Shown: positions 1-8,998, counted from the stretch's first letter. The stretch is DNA of 64,000 bases from Hyphomonas sp. (GCA_017792365.1 CP051229.1:496001-560000); one strand, 5' to 3'. Program-made: numbers and translations. The notes: generated from the letters alone by a model not told the origin.

Positions 1-186
1 GATCATCACGTCGTAATCCGCCGTCGCCGCCTGTATCAGGCACAGCTGCGGCCAATACGTTGATTCCCTGTGGAATTCCGTATCCAGCGCCAGAAAGTCG
101 CCCTTCGCCAGCTCTACACAGGCTTGCGCAAGGTCCTCACTGGTGGATATCAGCCTCAGGCGCTCGCCGCTGTCTTCCTTCGTCAC
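1..186 (-). CDS. rnd: Ribonuclease D, N-terminal part (runs off the window)
   Basis: The 62 visible residues are the start of RNase D, a 3'-5' exoribonuclease that trims tRNA and other stable RNA 3' ends. Residues 31-38 read FLALDTEF, the DxE (D35, E37) metal-binding motif of the DEDD exonuclease fold, followed by HRESTYWPQLCLIQ as in the family. I chose a GTG start at 186 because the family normally begins only 10-15 residues before this point; an upstream in-frame TTG cannot be excluded. The gene continues beyond base 1. It is divergent from aspS, and the rnd/aspS neighbourhood is common in alphaproteobacteria. Too short for the ORF finder because it is open at the edge. Confidence 0.85.
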   Translation of the reverse strand, partial: MTKEDSGERLRLISTSEDLAQACVELAKGDFLALDTEFHRESTYWPQLCLIQAATADYDVMI

Positions 187-316
187 GCACGTCTCCGATC
201 GGCCGCATCCGGGCCGTTGTATTGACAATCGCGTTGGGGGCATGCGCTTGTCCGCCCCAATGATCAAGCCGGACCCGCCATTTTAGGGCCCGAACCGAAC
301 CAGGAGTCCAGTCCCG
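187..316. promoter_or_regulatory. Divergent promoter region between rnd and aspS
   Basis: The 130 bases between the two divergent starts must hold both promoters. On the + strand a perfect TTGACA lies at 222-227, but the position 17 bases downstream is not TATA-like, so the promoter assignment is tentative. AGGAG at about 301-305 lies 11 bases before the aspS ATG and is a good ribosome binding site. Confidence 0.3.
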
Positions 317-2101
317 ATGCACGCCTATCGCACGCACAATTGCGGACAATTGCGCGCCAGCGACGTCGGGTCCAATGCCCGCCTGTCGGGCTGGGTCCAC
401 CGCAAGCGCGACCACGGCGGCCTCCTGTTCATCGACCTGCGCGACCATTACGGCCTCACGCAATGCGTCGTCACGCCCTCGAACAAGAACTTCGAGCGGC
501 TTGAGCGCCTGCGCGTCGAAAGCGTCGTCACGCTCACCGGCGAAGTCATCGCCCGCTCCGAAGAAACCAAGAACCCCAACCTCCCCACGGGCGACGTCGA
601 ACTGCAGGTCGGCGAGGTCACGGTCCAGTCCGAAGCCGAGGAGCTTCCGCTCCCGGTCTTCGCCGAACCGGAATACCCCGAGGAGATCCGCCTCAAATAC
701 CGCTTCCTCGACCTCCGCCGCGAGACGCTGCACAAGAACATCGTCATGCGCACCAAGATCATCGCGGAAATGCGCCGCGCGATGACCGAGGCGAAGTTCA
801 CCGAATACTCAACGCCGATCCTCACTGCGTCCTCGCCCGAAGGCGCGCGCGACTTCCTCGTCCCCTCGCGCATCCACCCCGGCAAGTTCTACGCGCTGCC
901 CCAGGCCCCGCAGGTCTACAAACAGCTCATCATGGTCTCGGGCTTCGACCGCTACTTCCAGATCGCGCCCTGCTTCCGCGACGAAGACCCGCGCGCCGAC
1001 CGTCTGCCCGGCGAGTTCTACCAGCTCGACCTCGAGATGAGCTACGTCACGCAGGAAGACGTCCTCGCCACGATGGAGCCGGTCATCCGCTCCGTCTTCG
1101 AGACCTTCGCCGAAGGCAAGCCGGTCACACAGGAATTCCGCCGCATCGCCTACGAAGACGCCATCCGCACCTACGGCTCCGACAAGCCCGACCTGCGCAA
1201 CCCGATCGAAATGCAGGACGTGTCCGAACACTTCCGCGGCTCCGGCTTCAAGGTCTTCGCCGGCATGCTGGAGAAAGACCCCGCGGTTCAGGTCTGGGCC
1301 ATCCCGGCGAAAACCGGCGGCTCCCGCGCCTTCTGCGACCGCATGAACTCATGGGCCCAGGGCGAGGGCCAACCCGGTCTCGGCTACATCTTCTGGCGCG
1401 ACGGCGACAACGGCGTTGAAGGCTCCGGCCCCATCGCCAAGAACATCGGCGAGGAACGCACTGAAGCCATCCGCACCCAGCTCGGCCTCGAAAGCGGCGA
1501 CGCCGTCTTCTTCGCAGCGGGCGACCCGAAGAAGTTCGCCTCCTTCGCCGGCGCCGCGCGCACGCGGGCAGGGGAGGAACTCGGCCTCGTCGACAAGGAC
1601 AAGTTCGAACTCTGCTGGATCGTCGACTTCCCGTTCTACGAATGGGACGAAGACAACAAGAAGGTCGAGTTCGGCCACAACCCGTTCTCCATGCCGCAGG
1701 GGGGAATGGACGCGCTCACCAACGAAGAGCCGCTCTCTATCAAGGCCTTTCAGTACGACATGGTCTGCAACGGCTTCGAGATCGCCTCCGGCGGCATCCG
1801 CAATCACATCCCCGAAACGATGGTCAAAGCCTTCGAGATCGCAGGCCTCGATCGCGCCACCGTCGAGGAACGCTTCGGCGGCCTCTACAACGCCTTCAGA
1901 TACGGCGCGCCGCCCCACGGCGGCATGGCCGCCGGCGTCGACCGCATCGTCATGCTCCTCCTCGGCGCCCAGAACCTGCGCGAGATCACCATGTTCCCGA
2001 TGAACCAGCAGGCCCAGGACCTCCTGATGGGCTCCCCCGGCGAAGCCGACGCGGCTCAGCTAAAAGAGCTCCACCTCCGCCACACCGGCCTCGAAAAGTA
2101 G
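317..2101 (+). CDS. aspS: Aspartyl-tRNA synthetase
   Basis: Class II aminoacyl-tRNA synthetase of 594 residues, the usual bacterial AspRS length. It charges tRNA-Asp in the cytoplasm; many alphaproteobacterial enzymes also charge tRNA-Asn (family knowledge, not tested here). The N-terminal OB-fold anticodon domain covers about residues 1-110 ([19 protein letters not shown]). Motif 2 is visible as [11 protein letters not shown] near residue 220. The long bacterial insertion domain lies at about 280-420, and motif 3 is [12 protein letters not shown] near residue 540. The ATG has a good upstream AGGAG. Codons strongly prefer C at the third position, in line with the C-rich + strand in this part of the window. 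Confidence 0.98.
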   Translation: MHAYRTHNCGQLRASDVGSNARLSGWVHRKRDHGGLLFIDLRDHYGLTQCVVTPSNKNFERLERLRVESVVTLTGEVIARSEETKNPNLPTGDVELQVGEVTVQSEAEELPLPVFAEPEYPEEIRLKYRFLDLRRETLHKNIVMRTKIIAEMRRAMTEAKFTEYSTPILTASSPEGARDFLVPSRIHPGKFYALPQAPQVYKQLIMVSGFDRYFQIAPCFRDEDPRADRLPGEFYQLDLEMSYVTQEDVLATMEPVIRSVFETFAEGKPVTQEFRRIAYEDAIRTYGSDKPDLRNPIEMQDVSEHFRGSGFKVFAGMLEKDPAVQVWAIPAKTGGSRAFCDRMNSWAQGEGQPGLGYIFWRDGDNGVEGSGPIAKNIGEERTEAIRTQLGLESGDAVFFAAGDPKKFASFAGAARTRAGEELGLVDKDKFELCWIVDFPFYEWDEDNKKVEFGHNPFSMPQGGMDALTNEEPLSIKAFQYDMVCNGFEIASGGIRNHIPETMVKAFEIAGLDRATVEERFGGLYNAFRYGAPPHGGMAAGVDRIVMLLLGAQNLREITMFPMNQQAQDLLMGSPGEADAAQLKELHLRHTGLEK

Positions 2102-2113
2102 CACGAGGTAAGT

Positions 2114-2158
2114 CCTCCACCGCGCAGCGGGGGAGGTGGCTCGCGGCAAAGCCGCGAG
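2114..2158. repeat. Two tandem hairpins just after aspS
   Basis: An imperfect 10-bp stem (CCTCCACCGC with GCGGGGGAGG, 2114-2136) is followed by a perfect 8-bp stem (CTCGCGGC-AAA-GCCGCGAG, 2140-2158), starting 13 bases after the aspS stop. There is no T-run, so this looks more like a dispersed palindromic repeat that may attenuate or protect the aspS transcript than a classical terminator. Confidence 0.6.
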
Positions 2159-2189
2159 ACGGAGGGGGCATATCGCGCGCCCCACCAAC

Positions 2190-2337
2190 GTCATCCCGGG
2201 TCGCGAAGCGAACCCGGGACCCGGCAACAACCACAATCAACACCCCGGATCGCCAGACCCCGGATCAGCCGTCGCCAGTCCGGGATAACAGAGCGAGCTT
2301 CCCCCAACCGCTCATCCCGGCGAAAGCCGGGATCCAG
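2190..2337. repeat. Palindromic intergenic repeat cluster
   Basis: Several copies of a short inverted-repeat unit fill the gap between aspS and the convergent lipoprotein gene. One starts GTCATCCCGGG at 2190, one ends in CCGGGATAAC at about 2289, and a third (CTCATCCCGG…CCGGGATCCAG) covers 2311-2337. Related units recur at 3.9, 4.15, 7.1, 37.5, 41.8 and 42.3 kb. Confidence 0.7.
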
Positions 2338-2346
2338 ACCGCCCTA

Positions 2347-3792
2347 TCAAGGCGTCGCAAACGCCGGCACATCAAGGCTCAGCGTCTCCGGAACCGCCTC
2401 GCCCCGGAAGAAGCGCACAACCGCGTCCGCCACTCGCGCATCCGCCTCGAAGATGTTGTGCCCGCCGCCATCCACCACCAGCCGCTCGCCATTCGCAAAC
2501 GAGCCAACCAGCGCCGCCGACGCCTCCGGATACGTCCGCCCGTCCAGCGTTCCCGAGATCAGCAACACCGGCGCATCCGAGGAGAAATCGCTCCGGAAAT
2601 CCTCGCCCAGATCGATCTCAGGCCGAATGCCCAGAATGTGCGGCATCGGAAAGTTCAGCGCATCGCCCAGCACAGCCGTCTCAGCTTCCGCGCGCACCAG
2701 CGCCAGCCGCTCCGCGCTGATCCCCGACGCCAGGTCCATCGCCTCCGGCATCCCGCGAAACTGCGCAGCCTGTCCCATGAGCCCCTGATAGAGAAACCCC
2801 GCCGCCATGTCGTACTGCCCATTGGCCAGCGCGAGGTAGAGCAGGGGAATGCGCGCAAACCCCGCCGGATCGGCCACCGACGTCGACGCCAGCAATTGCA
2901 CCGCAAACCCGTCAAACGTCACCGACAGCGTCTCGTCCGAACCGGGAGCGCGCACGCTGGCCACAGCCGGCGTCGCATTCAGCTCGTCGTGCACGCTGCG
3001 CATCAGCCCCGCGAGGTCGGGATAATACGCGCTGGCCTTCGTGTCCGCATCGATCCGCGCCTGCATCCGCGCCAGGTATGCATCCGTCAGGGCGGGGCGC
3101 TTCACCGTCTCGTCCAGCCCCTCGATCCCGGCGAACACCGCGCGCTCCACGATCTCCGGATGCAGCTTCATGATCGCAAGCCCGAGGTGCGAACCGTAGC
3201 TGATCCCCCACAGGTTCAGGCGCTCCACGCCCAGCGCATCGCGCAGGTCGGCGACATCCTGCGCGCTCGCCGCGGTCGTATAGCCGTCAATGCCGACGCC
3301 CTGCTGCGTCCACCAGTCGAAGCACTCGCTGACGCCGGCGCGATAATAGCCAACCAGGCTGTCACGCGTCAGCATCGTCGCCGGCATCGCCGTTTCAGGA
3401 TCGCACGCGGGCACAATGTTCGACATGCCGGTGCCGCGCTGGTCCAGCGCGATGACATCCGCCACCTCGCGCAGCGCCATAAAGATCTCGAACCGCGCGC
3501 CCTCGGCCGTCGCAACGCCAGAACCGCCCGGTCCGCCCGCCAGATAGATGATCGGCGCGCCCGGATTTTCCGCAGTGGATGGAAACCGCACGAAGGTCAG
3601 AGGAATGGTCCGCGAGCCCGGATCCCCCCGCATCTCGGGCACCTCGATCACGCCTTTCTCGGCCTGAACCTGCGTCCCGTTATTCGCCTCAAACACGTAG
3701 GGCTCGACGCTCAGGGGGATGACCGGCGCATCCGGCGGGCCCGACGTGCAGCCAACCAGCGCCAACCCCGAAACCAGCACGGACCGAAACAT
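2347..3792 (-). CDS. Secreted alpha/beta-hydrolase lipoprotein, TAP-like peptidase family
   Basis: A 481-residue serine hydrolase of the tripeptidyl/prolyl aminopeptidase-like group. The N-terminus is a lipoprotein signal with lipobox LVGC (Cys15), so the protein is probably membrane-anchored in the periplasm. The oxyanion region GGPGGSG (86-92) and DQRGTG (117-122) precede the nucleophile elbow GISYG (Ser198). The rest of the triad is likely Asp417 in SGTLDG and His445 in GGGHNIF, inside the TAP-like C-terminal domain. It probably cleaves short peptides, but the substrate is not evident. A perfect inverted repeat 57 bases upstream (3849-3867) suggests dedicated transcriptional control. It converges on aspS. 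Confidence 0.9.
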   Translation of the reverse strand: MFRSVLVSGLALVGCTSGPPDAPVIPLSVEPYVFEANNGTQVQAEKGVIEVPEMRGDPGSRTIPLTFVRFPSTAENPGAPIIYLAGGPGGSGVATAEGARFEIFMALREVADVIALDQRGTGMSNIVPACDPETAMPATMLTRDSLVGYYRAGVSECFDWWTQQGVGIDGYTTAASAQDVADLRDALGVERLNLWGISYGSHLGLAIMKLHPEIVERAVFAGIEGLDETVKRPALTDAYLARMQARIDADTKASAYYPDLAGLMRSVHDELNATPAVASVRAPGSDETLSVTFDGFAVQLLASTSVADPAGFARIPLLYLALANGQYDMAAGFLYQGLMGQAAQFRGMPEAMDLASGISAERLALVRAEAETAVLGDALNFPMPHILGIRPEIDLGEDFRSDFSSDAPVLLISGTLDGRTYPEASAALVGSFANGERLVVDGGGHNIFEADARVADAVVRFFRGEAVPETLSLDVPAFATP

Positions 3793-3848
3793 CGAACAGC
3801 CCCTTCCATCCGCAACCCCGTCAAAACCGACGCTACCGCGCCCCCAAA

Positions 3849-3867
3849 TTTATCGCAATACGATAAA
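3849..3867. promoter_or_regulatory. Perfect inverted repeat, likely operator of the lipoprotein peptidase
   Basis: TTTATCG-CAATA-CGATAAA is a perfect 7-5-7 inverted repeat in an AT-rich patch inside very GC-rich DNA. It lies 57 bases upstream of the start of the peptidase at 3792, where a promoter is expected. The regulator is unknown. Confidence 0.5.
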
Positions 3868-3894
3868 TCCAATGCCACCGGATCCGCCCCAAAC

Positions 3895-3939
3895 GTCATT
3901 CCGGGCAAGGGGCGACAGCCCCGCCGACCCGGAACCCAG
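3895..3939. repeat. Dispersed palindromic repeat, single arm
   Basis: Begins GTCATTCCGGGC and ends CCCGGAACCCAG, with a small internal hairpin (AAGGGGCGACAGCCCC). Nearly identical to the copy at 4152-4196 and to one arm of the full elements at 37454 and 41768. Confidence 0.75.
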
Positions 3940-4079
3940 CCGCATCGTGTCGGGCCCAGTGATACCCACAGACCAATCCGCTCAAGTCTCCCAGACGCTC
4001 GACCCAAGGCGCTCGACCGACGCGACCGCCCCACAACCGACGAACACAAGAAAGCGTCTCAAAGTGACGCGTCCCCAGC

Positions 4080-4116
4080 CCTCATCCTGAGCTCGTCGAA
4101 GGAAGGCTGGGGTCCA
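4080..4116. repeat. Second-family repeat (CTGAGCTCGTCGAAGG type)
   Basis: CCTCATCCTGAGCTCGTCGA followed by AGGAAGGCTGGGGTCCAG. The same core (CTGAGCTTGTCGAAGG) occurs twice, in opposite orientation, at 41468-41567; the CCCCAGC arm resembles the hairpin at 38195. Confidence 0.6.
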
Positions 4117-4151
4117 GCCGCCCAATCAATGACCACCCAGCCACCCCAAAC

Positions 4152-4196
4152 GTCATTCCGGGCAAGGGACGACAGCCTCGCCGACCCGGAACCCAG
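4152..4196. repeat. Dispersed palindromic repeat, single arm
   Basis: Second copy of the 45-base unit seen at 3895-3939, differing at only a few positions. The two copies lie about 257 bases apart in the same orientation, suggesting a local duplication. Confidence 0.75.
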
Positions 4197-4305
4197 CCCA
4201 CCCAGCAACTCAAGTCCCACGCCACACCCCACCCAAACCCTCCAACCCAAGCCCCCACCCCAAAATCTATCCCACACCCCGCAACCCACCCCCATACTCC
4301 CCAGC

Positions 4306-5115
4306 ATGAGCCTGACCGCCACACACGCAGACCTGCTGCTCCCCGCAGCGCCGCAACGCGCCACGATCCCCGACCTCTGGGACCGCGTACGCAGCTTCCT
4401 CGCGGCCATGTTCGAGACCCACGGCGCGCCCCGCCAGCACCTCCACACCCCGCTCGACGGCAAACAGCGCAGCGCGCTCCTGCGCTGGCTGAAACCGGCC
4501 GAGCGCATGACGCGCCAGCTCATCCTCGCCGCCGCGCTCACCCACCTTCTGATGACCGAACACGGCAGGCGCCTGCGCGCGACCGCAAAACCCCTCGCGC
4601 CCCCTTCGACACCCGACAAGCGCCGCGAGCCCAGCATCATCCACACTGGCGTAAACCTCGGCGCCACCATAGCCAGCTACCAGGCCAGCCAGGCGCTCAA
4701 ACGCATGGCAGAAACCACCCAAGCGAACCGCGCGGCCGACAACACGCAACCCTCAGCCCCCCCGCACCCCACACCCGACCCCGACGACCCGTCCACATGG
4801 TGCGCCCCCTTCCGCATCCTGCGCTGGCTCGAACCCCGCGCCACAACCATCCCGCCAGCTCGAAGCACCACCCGGTCGCCGCCCGATCCCAGACGCATCA
4901 TCCGCCGCATCGAGGCGCTCCGCCGCGCGGTCGACGATCCGGCCCCGCGCATCAGGCGTCTGGCCGCCTGGCTCGCCCGCCTGCCAAGAGACATGCTCGG
5001 CCTGCCGCCGCCGCTCCTGCGCCATCGCGGCCGGCCAAACCCGGTCCTGCGCGACGACCTGTTCGCAATCGACGAACTGCTCGAACCCGCCGTGGCGGCG
5101 TTCAACACCAGCTGA
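4306..5115 (+). CDS. Conserved hypothetical protein
   Basis: A 269-residue protein that I do not recognise by name. I place the start at the ATG at 4306. The open frame extends far upstream through repeats, and that extension is not coding. The N-terminal half is helical and Ala/Leu/Arg-rich (RSALLRWLKPAERMTRQLIL near residues 55-75). A Pro/Thr-rich linker covers about 148-165 and a basic, helical C-terminal part follows (RRIEALRRAVDD, RIRRLAAWLARLP near 205-235). There is no signal peptide or membrane segment. Similar short proteins occur in Hyphomonadaceae (recollection, not searched). The opposite-strand frames do not look like proteins. Confidence 0.55.
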   Translation: MSLTATHADLLLPAAPQRATIPDLWDRVRSFLAAMFETHGAPRQHLHTPLDGKQRSALLRWLKPAERMTRQLILAAALTHLLMTEHGRRLRATAKPLAPPSTPDKRREPSIIHTGVNLGATIASYQASQALKRMAETTQANRAADNTQPSAPPHPTPDPDDPSTWCAPFRILRWLEPRATTIPPARSTTRSPPDPRRIIRRIEALRRAVDDPAPRIRRLAAWLARLPRDMLGLPPPLLRHRGRPNPVLRDDLFAIDELLEPAVAAFNTS

Positions 5116-5284
5116 CGCGACGGCGCCGCACTGCAATCAGGAAAAGCCCGCCAACCCGCGCCAGCCGGGCCGTCTCCGCGCGTCCAATTCGCGAATGGCG
5201 GTTGCGTGGGCGCCCCGCTAAGCTAGGTTAATTGCAGAAATGGTCATTACAAGAACCATGCAGTCTGACCTACGGGAGCCTCTC

Positions 5285-6277
5285 ATGAAATCGATCGCCG
5301 CCCTCGGCGTCACCCTCGCCATCGCCATCAGCGCCCCCGCGCGCGCGCAGGACGCAGAAGCCGTCATCAACGAAGTCGCAACCCGCCACGCCGCCTCCGA
5401 CTACAAGGCGCCGCGCACCCCCTACGGCCATCCCGACATCTCGGGCATCTGGAACCAGCACAACCTGGTCATGCTGGAATCGCCGGACGGCGTACCGCTG
5501 GAAATGTCCGAGGAGGACGCCCACGCCTACTGGCTGGAGACAACCGATGCGCTGGCCCAGGGCTACGCCCGCGGCCTCGACCCGGAACTGGGCGACGTCG
5601 CGAAGAACAGTGAAGGCATGCCGATGGTGCGCGGCCAGCGCCGCTCGCGCAGCGTGGTCTATCCCGAAAGCGGCCGCCTGCCTTACACGACGACAGGTCT
5701 TGCAGAACACGAGGCCGGCGCCATCCGCCCCGTGTACGATGGTCCCGAAGTCCGCCCCGGGTGGGAGCGCTGCCTGATCGGCCTCGGCCTGCCGCCGATC
5801 ACCAACGTCGGACTGGCCGGCGAAAACCCGCGCCAGATCTTCCAGACCGAAGACAACGTCGTGATCTACACCGAGTACGGCGCCGAAGCCCGCATCATCC
5901 CGTTCGCCGACGCGCACCAGGAAACCCCGATCCACACCGTGCTGGGCGACGCCATCGCCCGCTGGGAAGGGGAGACGCTGGTCATCGAAACCATCGGCGT
6001 CTCCGAGGTCGAAATGGTCCGCACCATCTCCAACCTCGTCGTCTCCAACAACGCCAGGGTCATCGAACGCTACACCCGCATCGGCGAAAACGAGATGCTC
6101 TACCAGTACGGCGTCGTCGATCCGGAAATCTACTCCGGCCCGTGGCTCGCCGAATACTCGCTCTACCCCAGCGACCAGAACCTCTTCGAGGCGTCCTGCC
6201 ACGAAGGAAACTACGGTCTGCCCAACATCCTGAAGGGCGCGCGCATGCAGGAAATCCGCGCCGCCCGCGGCGAGTAG
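5285..6277 (+). CDS. Secreted protein of unknown function
   Basis: A 330-residue protein. Start chosen at the ATG at 5285, which has GGGAG about 8 bases upstream and gives a clean Sec signal peptide (MKSIAALGVTLAIAIS, cleavage near APARAQ|D). The mature part opens with the YGHPDISGIWNQHN segment found in a broad family of uncharacterised secreted proteins of proteobacteria and Acidobacteria, and has WEGETLVIETIG near residue 225, also typical of that family. No catalytic motif is visible. It is monocistronic by position, separated from the convergent peroxiredoxin by a hairpin terminator. Confidence 0.75.
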   Translation: MKSIAALGVTLAIAISAPARAQDAEAVINEVATRHAASDYKAPRTPYGHPDISGIWNQHNLVMLESPDGVPLEMSEEDAHAYWLETTDALAQGYARGLDPELGDVAKNSEGMPMVRGQRRSRSVVYPESGRLPYTTTGLAEHEAGAIRPVYDGPEVRPGWERCLIGLGLPPITNVGLAGENPRQIFQTEDNVVIYTEYGAEARIIPFADAHQETPIHTVLGDAIARWEGETLVIETIGVSEVEMVRTISNLVVSNNARVIERYTRIGENEMLYQYGVVDPEIYSGPWLAEYSLYPSDQNLFEASCHEGNYGLPNILKGARMQEIRAARGE

Positions 6278-6281
6278 CCAA

Positions 6282-6318
6282 AACAAAAAGGCCTCCTTCG
6301 ACTGACGAAGGAGGCCCA
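6282..6318 (-). terminator. Rho-independent terminator of the peroxiredoxin gene
   Basis: An 11-bp stem, GGCCTCCTTCG-ACTGA-CGAAGGAGGCC, followed on the minus strand by TTTTTGTTTT. The orientation of the T-run assigns it to the peroxiredoxin transcript, but the hairpin also separates that gene from the convergent secreted-protein gene. Confidence 0.85.
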
Positions 6319-6373
6319 CAATCAACCTGCATCCCGCGAGACTTCCATCGCGGGCTGCAGACAGGTCTAACGA

Positions 6374-6892
6374 CTAGACGTGCTCGAGCAGGTTCTGCGG
6401 CGCGCTCTCGCCATAGGGGTCGCTGGCGCAATTGTCTTCATAGCCCGGCTCTTCGAACCACTTGGTCACGACGCCGTCCTCGACCACAGCCGCATAGCGC
6501 CACGAACGCATCCCGAAGCCGACATTGTCCTTGCACACCAGCATGCCCATCTTCCGGGTGAACTCGCCCGAACCATCCGGGATGACTTCAACGTTCTTCA
6601 GGTCCTGGCTCTTCTTCCAGGCGTTCATCACGAAGCTGTCGTTGACCGACATGCAGTAGATCGCATCAACGCCCTTGGCCTTGAACTCGCCGAACAGCTT
6701 CTCGAAGTCCGGCAGCTGGAAGGTCGAGCAGGTCGGCGTGAAGGCACCAGGCAACGAGAACAGGATGACTTTCTTGCCCTTGAAATAGTCGTCCGTGGTC
6801 ATGTCCTGCCAGCGGTAGGGGTTGTCGCCGCCAACGCTCTCGTCCCGAACCCGGGTCCTGAACGTGACATTAGGAAGTTTGCGTCCGATCAT
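6374..6892 (-). CDS. Peroxiredoxin (Prx5/AhpE-like, glutaredoxin-type)
   Basis: A 172-residue thiol peroxidase of the PrxV subfamily, reducing H2O2 and organic peroxides in the cytoplasm. The peroxidatic cysteine is Cys55 in LPGAFTPTCS, the family signature, and the conserved Arg is in the GMRSWRYAAVV segment near residue 130. A second cysteine near the C-terminus (DNCASDPYG, about Cys155) could serve as a resolving residue. No glutaredoxin domain is fused, so glutathione or another thiol presumably reduces it. Transcribed alone, with its own terminator downstream. Confidence 0.95.
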   Translation of the reverse strand: MIGRKLPNVTFRTRVRDESVGGDNPYRWQDMTTDDYFKGKKVILFSLPGAFTPTCSTFQLPDFEKLFGEFKAKGVDAIYCMSVNDSFVMNAWKKSQDLKNVEVIPDGSGEFTRKMGMLVCKDNVGFGMRSWRYAAVVEDGVVTKWFEEPGYEDNCASDPYGESAPQNLLEHV

Positions 6893-7216
6893 GCGGGAGG
6901 TGTCCTTTGCTCGTATCTGGATATGGTCGCGGAATCGCGATCTCGCTCCGGACAGGAGTTAGAAGCATTCTAAGCAGCGTCAACAGCCTAACGCTGCGAC
7001 AGGCCGCCACACATCATTGAAAACGCTGGGAGAAGCCCAAAACGCGCGACGCCGCAGTCAATCGCCCAACAGCCCACCAACCCCCAAAAACGTCATCCCG
7101 GACAGGCGCAGCCTGATCCGGGACCCGGCAACAGGAACAAACGGAAAAGGCTGGGTCCGGATCCCAGGTTCGCAAAGCGTCCCGCGATGACTCCGCTCAA
7201 GGCGCGCCCAACCCCA
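6893..7216. other. 324-base gap: peroxiredoxin promoter region and a repeat
   Basis: Contains the presumed promoter of the peroxiredoxin gene in its left part (a lower-GC stretch at 6900-6990) and a two-armed palindromic repeat at 7092-7191. I see no gene. Confidence 0.6.
7092..7191. repeat. Two-armed palindromic repeat
   Basis: Starts GTCATCCCGGAC and ends CGTCCCGCGATGAC; the inner edges are GATCCGGGACCC and GGGTCCGGATCC. This is the same head-to-head arrangement as the elements at 37454 and 41768, with more divergence. It lies downstream of the biotin-carrier gene and may act as a transcript end. Confidence 0.7.
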
Positions 7217-7432
7217 CTAACGCACAACCAGCGCCGCCATCCCTTCCTCAACCACATCCCCCTCGGCGATCTTGAGGTCCGCCACCACGCCGTCCACCGG
7301 CGCCTCATAGGGGACCTCCATCTTCATCACCTCCATGATGAACAGCGTCTGTCCGGCCGACACCTTGTCGCCCTCAGCGACCATCAGCTTCCAGACCGTG
7401 CCGCCGGTCTCCAGTTCGATCTTCGCCGCCAT
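7217..7432 (-). CDS. Small biotin carboxyl carrier protein
   Basis: A 71-residue single biotinyl/lipoyl domain. The biotinylation site is Lys37 in EVMKME, and the rest (GDKVSAGQTL, APVDGVV, EGDVVEEGMAALVVR) forms the typical half-barrel hammerhead. It lies 14 bases downstream of the carboxyltransferase gene on the same strand, so the two are very likely one operon encoding parts of an acyl-CoA carboxylase. No biotin carboxylase is adjacent; the complex may borrow AccC (17.7-19.0 kb) or a distant paralogue, which is an inference. It is distinct from the longer AccB at 19.0 kb. Confidence 0.92.
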   Translation of the reverse strand: MAAKIELETGGTVWKLMVAEGDKVSAGQTLFIMEVMKMEVPYEAPVDGVVADLKIAEGDVVEEGMAALVVR

Positions 7433-7446
7433 GATCTATCCACCTC

Positions 7447-8998
7447 TCATGGCCGGACGCTAAAGTGCGACGGCCCGCGTAATTGTTCCAGCAACGGCTG
7501 CACCCGGTCGATCCACCGGCACAGCATTGGCCGCGTCTCGCGCGGATCGATCACCTCGTGCACCGCCAGCGCCTCGCCGCGCGGGTAGGGCGACTGGCGC
7601 GCAGCCAGCATCTCTTCCAGCTCACGGCGCTTCGCCTCTGGATCCTCGGCCGCCGCAATTTCGCGATGGAAGGCGACCGCCACGCCGCCCTCGACCGGCA
7701 GCGGCCCGCTCTCGGCAGACGGCCACGCCAGCACGAACCCGTCCGGCCCATAATGCGCCGCCTGCGCCACGCCGAACGAGCGCCGCACCATTACGCTCGC
7801 CCACGGCACATTCGTCATCGCCGCCGTCAAAACCGCAGCGGCCCCATGCCGGATCGTCGCCTCTTTCTCTGCCTGCGATCCAATCATGAAGCCCGGCTCA
7901 TCAACGAAACTGACGATCGGCAGGTGGAACGTCTCGCACATCTCCATGAACCGCCGCGCCTTCTGTGCGCCATCGGCAGTCATCGACCCGGCTAGGTGCT
8001 TCCCGTCATTGGCCCACACGCCAACGACCTGTCCGTTCAGCCGCCCCAGCCCCACGATCTGGCTGCGCCCATACCCGCGCCCCATCTCGAAGAAACTGTC
8101 GACGTCGAGAACCATGGACAGCACCCGCCGCATATCGAACGCGCGCCGCCGCTCCTTCGGCACGATCTCCAGCAACGCCTCATCGCCGCGGTCCACGGTC
8201 GGAATTATCCAGCACCGGCGCCAGCTCCCATACATTCGCCGGCATGTACGACAGGAACCGCCTGATCTCATCCAGCGCCGCCGGCTCGTCCTCGGCCGCG
8301 TTGTCGACCGTTCCGTTCTTGGCGTGCACCTGCCAGCCGCCCAGCTCGTCCTTGGTCTTCTTTTCGCCCATCGCGCGCTCGACCACGGCGGGTCCGGCCG
8401 TCAGGATCTGCGCCGTAGCCTTCGACATGACGGAAAAATGCGACGCCACCAGCCGCGCGGCGGGCAGGCCCGCAACCGCCCCCATCGCCGCCGTCGCCAC
8501 CGGCACGCTCGCCATCGCCTGCGCCACCGACCTGAACCGCGGGCGGTCATACACCGGCGAAGGCAGCGAGGGCCCCCGCTTGCTCGATCCGCCAACGCTG
8601 CCGCCCGATCCCTCATGCAACCGCACCAGCGGCACGCGATACTGGATCGCCAGGTCCTCGGCATAGATGCTCTTGCGCAACCCGGCGGGCGAGGGCGATC
8701 CGCCCTTCAGCGTGAAGTCCTCACCGCCAACCACACAGCGCCGCCCGTCGATCTTCGCAAACCCCAGCACGAAGTTCGCCGGCGAAAACCCGGTGAGCTT
8801 GCCGTCCTCATCATACTCCGGCTCGCCGGCCCCCATGCCGACCTCGTCGAACGAACCCTCGTCCACCAGCTTGTCGATCCGCTCCCGGATCGTTAGCCGC
8901 CCCTTGGCGTGCTGGCGGGCAATGCCGTCCTCGCCGCCCTGCGCCCGCGCCAGCTCACGGCGGCGCATGATCTCGTCGGATTCGTCTTTCCAGCTCAT
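7447..8998 (-). CDS. Acyl-CoA carboxylase carboxyltransferase subunit (reading frame broken near 8205)
   Basis: About 516 residues when the two frames are joined, the normal length for a PccB/AccD-type carboxyltransferase with both crotonase-like halves. The N-terminal half (8998 to about 8205) has ARQHAKGRLTIRERID and the acyl-CoA binding region EGSGGSVGG. The C-terminal half (about 8205 to 7447) has RGYGRSQIVGLGRLNGQVVG and VDEPGFMIGSQAEK. The first frame ends after LAPVLDNSD and the second resumes at VDRGDEALLEIVP, so an indel of one or two bases in a C/G-rich spot explains the break. Both halves are well conserved, so a sequencing or assembly error is likelier than decay. Substrate (propionyl-, methylcrotonyl- or acetyl-CoA) not resolved. 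Confidence 0.88.

Larger units (their letters stand above)
3793..4305. other. 513-base gap: operator-like repeat and dispersed repeats
   Basis: No convincing gene here. The stretch holds the inverted repeat at 3849-3867, two near-identical repeat copies (3895-3939 and 4152-4196) and a repeat of a second family (4080-4116). The + strand is extremely C-rich: bases 4201-4260 contain 36 C and 4 G. Long open frames that cross it on both strands are composition artefacts. Confidence 0.6.

Noticed and set aside
1642-5115. A 1157-codon open frame on the + strand
   Set aside because: It overlaps aspS, crosses repeats and runs antisense to the lipoprotein peptidase; only its last 269 codons (from 4306) look like a protein. 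The length results from the extreme C-rich composition.
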